A DNA stretch of 13,828 bases. Source: Oscillospiraceae bacterium. Lineage in GTDB: Bacteria; Bacillota; Clostridia; Oscillospirales; Oscillospiraceae. The position numbers were made by a program, and so were the translations under genes. Location of the stretch: assembly GCA_017936205.1 (NCBI GenBank), contig JAGBGB010000334.1:1-13828 (forward strand), read 5' to 3'. Shown here in pieces: positions 1 through 5,667 of this stretch (position 1 is the stretch's first letter; each line of letters starts with the position of its first letter). The notes under the pieces were generated by a model that saw only the letters and a list, made by a program, of their open reading frames with translations, made no database searches and had not been told where the DNA came from.

Positions 1-900
1 ATATGGGTCGTGGACATTCAAGCAGGAGAAGGTGTGGCTGAAGATCAGCTCCGTCATGAACTGCAGGAAATGGGGGTTCAGGTGTGGTCGAGTAGCAAAA
101 ACATGGATCTGCAACAGCTTCGCTATGATCTGCTGAACCGTATTCCGGGGTTGTCTTGGGTTGCAGTCAATCGACAGGGGGGAAGGATTTGCGTAATGGC
201 GCTGGGAAGAGAGACCAGGGAGAATGAATACCGGTTCCGTGCGTCACATCTTTACGCAGCTCGGGATGGAGTGATCACTCGGTCTGAGATTCTGGAGGGA
301 ATGGCATTATGCAAGGTCGGAGAGAGTGTAAAGCAGGGGCAGCTGTTGGTTTCCGGGTTGGAGGACTATGGATTATATATGAAAGCAGTGGATGCAAAAG
401 GGGAAATTTATGGTCAAACTTGGTACTCCGGAACCCTTGTAACTCCCCAAGAATGCTATAAAAAACGCTACACAGGTCGTAGCTGGACGGATCAGAGCAT
501 TTTATTTGGAAGAAAAAGAATAAATTTATCAGGAAGTAGTAGCATTTTAGGGGTACTATGTGATAAAATGATAGATACGAAACAACTGAGCCTTCCCGGA
601 TTCCGATTTCCACTCATGCTGCAACGGATCACCTATCGGGAATATATCCTGGAGCCTGCATCCTTATCCTCGGTGGATGCGAAGGAGCTTCTTGCCCAGC
701 GCTGGAGCCGTAGCTTGATGTCTGCTATGGTTGCCGGTACGGTTGAGCATACGGACTCAGTGTGTTTTGAAAACGGAGGCCTGTATATTATGCAATCTGA
801 GAGTATTTGTAACGAGCTCCTGTCTCGCACCATGCCCTTGGAGCCTCCTTATGAAGGAGAGATGCCCGAATGGAACGCATCATTAATGCAGAAAGAATAG
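1..900 (+). CDS. yqfD: Sporulation protein YqfD, 3' part (5' end outside window)
   Basis: The reading frame is open from base 1, so the N-terminus lies to the left. The GTG at 10 is only an internal codon, preceded by in-frame Ile-Trp-Val. About 299 residues are visible. A stretch near residues 80-120 (ARDGVITRSEILEGM, then KVGESVKQGQLLVSG) has the look of a barrel-sandwich hybrid fold and is the most recognisable YqfD segment. YqfD in Bacillus is about 400 residues, so roughly the first 100 are missing here. In Bacillus and clostridia it is a membrane-associated, sporulation-linked protein of poorly defined biochemistry, encoded just before phoH, exactly as here. Its 3' end overlaps phoH by 31 bases, which suggests coupled translation. 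The identification rests on domain style plus position; I am confident of family, less so of function. Confidence 0.88.
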   Translation: MWVVDIQAGEGVAEDQLRHELQEMGVQVWSSSKNMDLQQLRYDLLNRIPGLSWVAVNRQGGRICVMALGRETRENEYRFRASHLYAARDGVITRSEILEGMALCKVGESVKQGQLLVSGLEDYGLYMKAVDAKGEIYGQTWYSGTLVTPQECYKKRYTGRSWTDQSILFGRKRINLSGSSSILGVLCDKMIDTKQLSLPGFRFPLMLQRITYREYILEPASLSSVDAKELLAQRWSRSLMSAMVAGTVEHTDSVCFENGGLYIMQSESICNELLSRTMPLEPPYEGEMPEWNASLMQKE

Positions 901-1862
901 AACAGATCATCAATGTGTTTGGTTCCTTTGATGAGAATATAAAACGGATCGAGCAGACCTTCCATGTGAAGATCACCAATCGTGGAACGGAGCTGAAAAT
1001 TGCCGGAGACGAAGAGGCGGCGGATAAGGGCGCCCGAGCTATGGAGGGGCTTCTGACCTTAGCGGCAAAGGGAGAGACCATTGATGAGCAGAAGGTTCGT
1101 TATTTGATCGATTTGGTCAATAGCGGAAACGATGATAAGATCGGACAAATGGCTAAGGATGTGGTCTGCATTACTGCCAAGGGCAAGCCTATTAAGGCAA
1201 AGACTCTTGGTCAGCAACGATACATGAAGGCCATTCAGAAGAATACAGTAACTATCGGCGTAGGCCCTGCGGGTACAGGTAAGACTTATCTTGCGGTTGC
1301 GGCGGCTGTGGCTGCCTTTCGTGCCAAGGAGGTCAATCGGATCATTCTAACCCGACCTGCAGTAGAGGCGGGCGAGCGACTGGGGTTCCTGCCCGGAGAT
1401 CTGCAGAACAAGGTGGATCCTTACCTTCGTCCCTTGTATGATGCTCTCTATGATATGCTGGGAGCAGAAACCTATCTGAAGTATCTGGAACGAGGGAATA
1501 TTGAGGTTGCCCCTTTAGCCTATATGCGTGGCAGAACCTTGGACGACAGCTTTATCATCTTAGATGAAGCCCAGAATACCACACGGGAACAGATGAAGAT
1601 GTTCCTGACTCGTTTAGGCTTTGGATCAAAGATCGTAATTACGGGAGATGTGACGCAGATCGACCTTCCGGGAGACAAGATCAGTGGTCTGAAGGATGCA
1701 GTTCGTATTCTGGAGAATATTCCGGATATTGCAATCTGTCGCCTGACGGCATCAGATGTGGTCCGTCATGCACTGGTTCAGCAGATCATTGCAGCCTATG
1801 AGTCCGGGGAGAAGAAGCTTCCTTCTCAAAGAACCGTTTACAGAAAGAAGGGTGACAAATGA
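870..1862 (+). CDS. phoH: PhoH-like ATPase
   Basis: This 330-residue protein is a PhoH-family P-loop ATPase of the NTPase/helicase-like superfamily. Residues 1-110 form the small N-terminal region typical of long PhoH proteins. The Walker A motif GPAGTGKT is at residues 132-139. The Walker B segment FIILDEAQN follows, with the Asp-Glu pair at 232-233, and a sensor-like ITGDVTQIDLP lies downstream. Length matches the Bacillus homologue (about 320). The ATG at 870 has an AAGGAG ribosome site at 854-859, inside the end of yqfD. The stop overlaps the ybeY start as ATGA. PhoH and YbeY are neighbours in many bacteria and both are linked to RNA metabolism; the exact activity of PhoH (RNA helicase or ATP-dependent RNA factor) is known only in part. 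The usual PgpH/YqfF gene between phoH and ybeY is absent. Confidence 0.95.
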   Translation: MERIINAERIEQIINVFGSFDENIKRIEQTFHVKITNRGTELKIAGDEEAADKGARAMEGLLTLAAKGETIDEQKVRYLIDLVNSGNDDKIGQMAKDVVCITAKGKPIKAKTLGQQRYMKAIQKNTVTIGVGPAGTGKTYLAVAAAVAAFRAKEVNRIILTRPAVEAGERLGFLPGDLQNKVDPYLRPLYDALYDMLGAETYLKYLERGNIEVAPLAYMRGRTLDDSFIILDEAQNTTREQMKMFLTRLGFGSKIVITGDVTQIDLPGDKISGLKDAVRILENIPDIAICRLTASDVVRHALVQQIIAAYESGEKKLPSQRTVYRKKGDK

Positions 1863-2347
1863 AGCTGATCATTCGCTACTCTAATAAGAAGGATAAGAAT
1901 CCTGCGATCACCTTACACCTGCACCGTTGTATTAAGGCTGCTCTTGCAGCAGAAGGAGTTACTGTTCCCTGCGAGATCAACATTCTCGTAACAGATGATC
2001 AGGGGATCCGTGTGATCAATCAGACTACTCGAGGAATCGATAAGGAAACGGATGTGCTGTCCTTTCCTATGTTCCAATTTGAGCCCGGGAATTTTCCGGA
2101 GGATGTGAGTGAGCTGATGGATCCTCAGACGGGGCTCTTGCCTTTAGGCGATATGGCGATCTCCCTTGAGCGAGCAAAGGATCAGGCAAAGCGCTTCGGG
2201 AATAGCTTGAAGCGAGAGGTGGGATACCTGACCATCCACTCCATTCTTCATCTGCTGGGCTATGATCATCTGGATGAAGGGGAACAGAAACGGCAAATGC
2301 GGATCCGTGAAGAGATCATTGCCGAGGAGCTGGGATTGCTAAGATGA
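1859..2347 (+). CDS. ybeY: Endoribonuclease / rRNA maturation factor YbeY
   Basis: YbeY is a zinc-dependent single-strand endoribonuclease involved in 16S rRNA 3'-end maturation and late 70S ribosome quality control. The protein has 162 residues, the usual size. The signature metal site is visible near the C-terminus as HSILHLLGYDH, with the three zinc ligands at His127, His131 and His137. The first motif position after His127 is Ser rather than the more common Gly, a variant allowed in the family pattern. An upstream GDMAISLERA segment is also typical. The ATG at 1859 overlaps the phoH stop by four bases, and an AAGAAGGGTG ribosome site lies just upstream inside phoH. The stop overlaps the next gene in the same way. 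Together with era downstream, this makes a ribosome-assembly cluster. Confidence 0.96.
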   Translation: MKLIIRYSNKKDKNPAITLHLHRCIKAALAAEGVTVPCEINILVTDDQGIRVINQTTRGIDKETDVLSFPMFQFEPGNFPEDVSELMDPQTGLLPLGDMAISLERAKDQAKRFGNSLKREVGYLTIHSILHLLGYDHLDEGEQKRQMRIREEIIAEELGLLR

Positions 2348-2865
2348 TCGAATTTCGGAAAGCCGGATTTGAGGATCTTCCTCTTCTTGCTCAAACCAGA
2401 CAGAAGGTATGGGCTACCACCTACCGTGGGATCTACCCGGATCATGCCATTGATGAGTTTGATATCAATTGGCATGTTGCACGGGATCGACGCCGCATGA
2501 TGGATAAGAATCAGGAGTTCTATCTGGTCATGGACGGGGAGAACTGTGTAGGATACTTCTATTTCGGTACACCCCATGTGAAGTTGAAGGATCATGTGTT
2601 CTGCCTGAATGCATTGTACTTCCTGCCGGAATACCGTGGGAAGGGATTGGGAAGTCGAGTGTTCCGCATGATTCGTCAGCTTTGCCAAGAACGAGGGATC
2701 TCCAAATTCTTCAATGGATGCAACACACACAATCTTCCTGCTCAGGAATTCTATCGTAAAATGGGTGGGATCGTAGATGTGATCTCTGATGGACATGAGA
2801 ATCCTGCAGAGGATCAGATGTACTTTGAATACGACTTGACTACAGAGGAGAATAAATATGAGTAA
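2344..2865 (+). CDS. GNAT family N-acetyltransferase
   Basis: A 173-residue single-domain GNAT protein, transferring acetyl from acetyl-CoA to an unknown amine substrate. The acetyl-CoA pyrophosphate-binding motif A is clear: LYFLPEYRGKGLGS, with the R-x-x-G-x-G loop at residues 98-103. Motif B follows as CNTHNLPAQEFYRKMGG, with the usual Asn130 and Tyr137. The N-terminal part (WATTYRGIYPDHAIDEFD) resembles acetyltransferases of the PaiA/YobR sort, but this does not fix the substrate. It starts within the ybeY stop (ATGA), has no strong ribosome site of its own, and overlaps era by eight bases, so coupled translation is likely. In Bacillus this position holds dgkA and cdd, so the gene is a lineage-specific insertion in a conserved operon. 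RimI-like protein acetylation is possible but not shown by the sequence. Confidence 0.9.
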   Translation: MIEFRKAGFEDLPLLAQTRQKVWATTYRGIYPDHAIDEFDINWHVARDRRRMMDKNQEFYLVMDGENCVGYFYFGTPHVKLKDHVFCLNALYFLPEYRGKGLGSRVFRMIRQLCQERGISKFFNGCNTHNLPAQEFYRKMGGIVDVISDGHENPAEDQMYFEYDLTTEENKYE

Positions 2866-3751
2866 GAAAACAGCCATGATCACCATTGCCGGCCGCCCCA
2901 ATGTGGGGAAATCCACACTGTTGAATCGGATGGTGGGAGAGAAGGTTGCGATTGTTTCCAATAAGCCCCAGACCACTCGAAATCGCATCTGCGGCGTATG
3001 TACCAAGGGGGATACACAGCTTGTGTTTATTGATACCCCCGGTTTCCACAAGCCTCGTACCAAGCTGGGAGACTATATGGTCAATGTGGTTCGTGAAAGC
3101 GTTGCAGATGTGGATCTGATTCTGCTGATCGTCGAGCCAATTGCAAATGTTGGCCCTCAAGAAGAAGCTCTCATTGCACAGATCAAAGCATCGGGTGCAC
3201 CTGCGATTCTGGTAATCAATAAAATCGATACAGTTGAGGATAAGGAGCAGCTTCTGTCTGTGATTGCTGCCTACACTGAAAAATTTAACTTCGAAACAGT
3301 GTTGCCCATTTCTGCTCGGTATAAGGATGGCGTGGATGCACTTTTAAAGGAGTGTGCAGATTTTGCGCAGGAAAGCCCATTTTTCTTCCCGGAGGATATG
3401 ACCTCCGATCAGCCGGAACGGCAGGTCATGGCTGAAATCATTCGAGAGAAGCTCCTGTGGAATCTGGATCGGGAGATCCCTCACGGAACGGCTGTAGAGA
3501 TCACGCGATTCTCTGAACGAGACAGTGGTGTGATCGATTTGGATGCTACCATCTACTGCGAGAAGCAGAGTCATAAGGGTATCATCATTGGCAAGCAAGG
3601 AGCTATGCTGAAAAAGATCAGCACAGACGCTCGCAAGGATTGCGAACGCTTTATGGGCACAAAGGTCTTCTTGACTACTTGGATCAAGGTAAAGGAAAAT
3701 TGGAGAGACAGTGACTTCTTGATCCGGAATTTTGGTTACGACGGCAACTGA
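2858..3751 (+). CDS. era: GTPase Era
   Basis: Era is an essential GTPase that binds the 3' end of 16S rRNA during 30S assembly. All G motifs are visible in this 297-residue protein: G1 GRPNVGKST at 12-20, the TTR switch I region at 39-41, G3 DTPG at 59-62, G4 NKID at 121-124, and G5 SAR at 152-154. The C-terminal KH domain carries GIIIGKQG (GxxG loop at about 245-248) and the closing VKENWRDSDFLIRNFGY, both typical of Era. Length matches the family. The ATG at 2858 has a GAGGAG ribosome site at 2845-2850 and overlaps the acetyltransferase by eight bases. Placement downstream of ybeY and upstream of yqzL-recO agrees with the Firmicutes order. Confidence 0.97.
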   Translation: MSKKTAMITIAGRPNVGKSTLLNRMVGEKVAIVSNKPQTTRNRICGVCTKGDTQLVFIDTPGFHKPRTKLGDYMVNVVRESVADVDLILLIVEPIANVGPQEEALIAQIKASGAPAILVINKIDTVEDKEQLLSVIAAYTEKFNFETVLPISARYKDGVDALLKECADFAQESPFFFPEDMTSDQPERQVMAEIIREKLLWNLDREIPHGTAVEITRFSERDSGVIDLDATIYCEKQSHKGIIIGKQGAMLKKISTDARKDCERFMGTKVFLTTWIKVKENWRDSDFLIRNFGYDGN

Positions 3752-3786
3752 GCTTTGATGGAAATCTTTCCAAGAATACATCGGCC

Positions 3787-3814
3787 CCCTTCGCCACACC
3801 CTAATGTGGGAGGG
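3787..3814 (+). promoter_or_regulatory. Hairpin covering the yqzL ribosome-binding site
   Basis: In the 67-base gap after era, CCCT (3787-3790) and CCACA (3794-3798) can pair with TGTGG (3805-3809) and AGGG (3811-3814) around a CCCTAA loop, with small bulges. The 3' arm includes the GGGAGGG ribosome site of yqzL, so folding would mask it. No T-run follows, so it is not a standard terminator. A role in translational control or RNA processing is inference. Confidence 0.35.
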
Positions 3815-3818
3815 ATGT

Positions 3819-3959
3819 ATGATGGATGCAAGTATGTTTTGGGAACTTTTCGTGGACACCGGTTCACCGGAAATGTTTCTGCTTTACCGTAGATGTGAAC
3901 GTAATAATAAAGATGAGCATGGGGAGGTGAGTTCCTTATGGAAGGACTCAGCCCGATAG
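3819..3959 (+). CDS. yqzL: YqzL-like small protein
   Basis: A 46-residue ORF reading MMDASMFWELFVDTGSPEMF, then LLYRRCERNN and a charged tail. The MFWELF...TGSPEMFLLYR core is the hallmark of the YqzL family, short proteins of unknown function encoded between era and recO in Bacillus and many clostridia; position and motif agree. A GGGAGGG ribosome site at 3808-3814 precedes two adjacent ATG codons at 3819 and 3822. The second has better spacing, so the true start may be 3822. The 3' end overlaps the next small ORF by 22 bases. Function is unknown; some relatives have been considered sporulation-associated, but nothing in this sequence shows that. Confidence 0.85.
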   Translation: MMDASMFWELFVDTGSPEMFLLYRRCERNNKDEHGEVSSLWKDSAR

Positions 3960-4075
3960 ATAGAGAGAGTGCGCAAGAGGTTTTAGAGGAGTTTCTGTCC
4001 TATCCTTTAGACGATGGGTTTCAGATCCTACAGAAATTCGCTGGAACTATTATGACCCGAAAGGGGAGTTATTAA
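3938..4075 (+). CDS. 45-residue ORF duplicating the N-terminus of the next gene
   Basis: A 45-codon ORF with a very strong ribosome site (GGAGGTGA at 3923-3930, seven bases before ATG). It ends with TAA directly against the start codon of the following peptidase gene. Residues 12-36 (AQEVLEEFLSYPL, then DDGFQILQKFAG) align without gaps to residues 12-36 of that peptidase (AERVLREFLHYPL, then NDGLQILQRFAK), with 17 of 25 positions identical by eye. After this the sequence diverges and stops. It has no metal-binding residues, so it cannot be a peptidase by itself. It may be a remnant of a tandem duplication whose body was lost, a leader peptide coupling translation to the peptidase, or a small protein that pairs with the peptidase helix. 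Coding is supported by the ribosome site and the protein-level similarity; function is unknown. Confidence 0.6.
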   Translation: MEGLSPIDRESAQEVLEEFLSYPLDDGFQILQKFAGTIMTRKGSY

Positions 4076-4912
4076 ATGAAGGATCCTGTCTCTGCGAATC
4101 CAACTGAAGCAGAGCGTGTTTTACGAGAATTTTTGCATTATCCCTTGAATGATGGTCTGCAGATCCTGCAGCGTTTTGCAAAACTTGAGGGAGCAGTGGT
4201 GGGCGAAGGCGATGGTCCCATGGAACGGTTTGTATATGTTCCCGGAAGTCGGAAACATCCCGTTCTGCTTGTAGCCCATGTAGATACAGTGTGGGATCAG
4301 CACTATCAGCAGGAGCAAAAAGGAATGCCCCCTACATACGGTGAGGAGTTGATCACATCCAATGATCCTGCTGCAGGGATCGGGGGAGATGATCGAGCGG
4401 GTTGCGCCCTTCTGTGGCTGCTGAAGGATAGCGGACATTCACTGCTCTTGTTAGATGGAGAGGAGAAAGGGCATTATGCAGCAAAATATCTGCAGGAAAA
4501 GAGGAAATCCGTCCTTAGGAAACTGAACCGTCATGCATATATTTTGGCATTGGATCTGCCCGGTGAACGGTATTGCCATTATCATAATGTTCCGAACTGC
4601 CGCAAATTTAGTAGATTTTTTGAAGAAAACTTTGACTGTATACCTATGCCCCGGAATTTTGGCTCAGACCTTTCGTACCTGTGCAAAGGAGCCTGTGGAG
4701 CCAATCTTAGCATTGGCGTATACCGCATGCATAGACCGGAGGAAACTCTGAACCTCTCCCAGTGGCTTCGTACTTATGACAAGCTTTGCAGCGGGCTTCT
4801 GGGGGAACAAGCTATGTTCCGCACGAGGAAATTGATACGGAGCTTCCGATTCGTGGAGAAGAAGCTTAAATGCCTGTGGGCATGGATCTTGAAGCTCAGA
4901 AAGGCACGATAA
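4076..4912 (+). CDS. M20/M28-like zinc metallopeptidase
   Basis: A 278-residue protein with the order of metal ligands expected of M20/M28 co-catalytic zinc peptidases. His68 and Asp70 lie in VAHVDTVW, the bridging Asp105 in GIGGDDRAG, the Glu129-Glu130 pair in LLLLDGEEKG (general base and ligand), Asp160 in ILALDLPGE, and a late His219 in YRMHRPEETLNL. All key residues appear present, so activity is plausible. The protein is shorter than dimeric M20 enzymes (about 370-450), and no clear lid/dimerisation domain insert is seen. No signal peptide is visible, so it is probably cytoplasmic and acts on small peptides or amino-acid conjugates; the substrate is unknown. The basic tail (about residues 249-278) is rich in Lys and Arg. 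A GGGGAG ribosome site precedes ATG 4076, and the stop overlaps recO as TAATG. It is an unusual insertion between yqzL and recO. Confidence 0.8.
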   Translation: MKDPVSANPTEAERVLREFLHYPLNDGLQILQRFAKLEGAVVGEGDGPMERFVYVPGSRKHPVLLVAHVDTVWDQHYQQEQKGMPPTYGEELITSNDPAAGIGGDDRAGCALLWLLKDSGHSLLLLDGEEKGHYAAKYLQEKRKSVLRKLNRHAYILALDLPGERYCHYHNVPNCRKFSRFFEENFDCIPMPRNFGSDLSYLCKGACGANLSIGVYRMHRPEETLNLSQWLRTYDKLCSGLLGEQAMFRTRKLIRSFRFVEKKLKCLWAWILKLRKAR

Positions 4913-5667
4913 TGTTTGTTAAGACCAAAGGAATTGTATTGCGTGCAACAGATTATCAGGATCAGGATAAGATCCTGACCGTACTGACTGAGGATTTGGG
5001 TAAAATTACGATGAAAGCCAGAGGTGTCAAATCCTCTCGTAATACTATGAAGGCTGCTTGTCAGCTTATGGCATATTCAGAGCTTACCCTTCTGGAACAG
5101 CAGGGGCGCTATGTTTTGACAGAGGCATCCACGAAGGAACTATTTATGGAGCTTCAGTCGGATCTGGAGCTAATGAGTTTAGGCTCGTATTTTTTGCAGG
5201 TTACAGAAACGGTAGCACAGGAGCAGGATCCGGCCCCGGAACTGTTATCTCTTCTTCTGAATATGCTCTATGCATTGGGGACACTGAAGAAACCACAGCT
5301 TTTGGTTAAAACTATATTTGAGCTTCGCCTATGTTGTTTGGCAGGATTTCTTCCTTCCTTGGATGGCTGTGGAAAATGCAATCAGGGAGAGCCGGAGTAT
5401 TTCCATATTCTCAATGGAGAGTTGTATTGCGCTCATTGTGCAGACCTATGCAATGAGGGAATACGGATGCCTGTTAGTAGGGGTAGCTTGGAAGCCTTGC
5501 GATATATCTGCTACGCTGATGGGAAACGACTTCTTTCTTTCAAAATATCGGACAAGGCTCTGGAGGAGCTTTGCAGCATCTCCGAGGCTTATTTGTGCTC
5601 CCAATTGGGGCAGGGATTCTATACCTTGGATTTTTATAAAACCTTATTATATGGGGTGAAATCATGA
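4912..5667 (+). CDS. recO: DNA repair protein RecO
   Basis: RecO mediates loading of RecA onto SSB-coated single-stranded DNA in the RecFOR pathway. The N-terminal OB-fold is recognisable from MFVKTKGIVLRATDYQDQDK and the following LTVLTEDLGKITMKARG. The C-terminal helical domain carries the four-cysteine zinc motif, CGKC about residue 156 and CAHC about 25 residues later. Length from this start is 251 residues, close to Bacillus RecO (255). I chose ATG 4912, not the in-frame ATG at 4870, because family members begin just before the KTKGIVL segment, an AGAAAGG ribosome site lies seven bases upstream, and the start overlaps the peptidase stop by one base. Its own stop overlaps the mutS2 start (ATGA). 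Confidence 0.94.
   Translation: MFVKTKGIVLRATDYQDQDKILTVLTEDLGKITMKARGVKSSRNTMKAACQLMAYSELTLLEQQGRYVLTEASTKELFMELQSDLELMSLGSYFLQVTETVAQEQDPAPELLSLLLNMLYALGTLKKPQLLVKTIFELRLCCLAGFLPSLDGCGKCNQGEPEYFHILNGELYCAHCADLCNEGIRMPVSRGSLEALRYICYADGKRLLSFKISDKALEELCSISEAYLCSQLGQGFYTLDFYKTLLYGVKS

Noticed and set aside
10..12. GTG as the yqfD start
   Set aside because: The frame continues upstream to base 1 and a whole YqfD needs about 100 more N-terminal residues.
2266..3063. Minus-strand open frame of 265 codons opposite ybeY, the acetyltransferase and era
   Set aside because: It is antisense to three well-supported genes and has no recognisable domain.
3759..3772. TGGAAATCTTTCCA palindrome after era as a terminator
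   Set aside because: The stem is only five to six base pairs, not GC-rich, and no T-run follows.
4870..4911. Earlier ATG for recO
   Set aside because: It adds 14 residues not seen in the family and overlaps the peptidase by 43 bases; ATG 4912 fits the conserved RecO start.
5116..5146. TTGACA plus TATTTA inside recO as an internal promoter
   Set aside because: The spacer would be 19 bases and the -10 is poor; a chance match is more likely.
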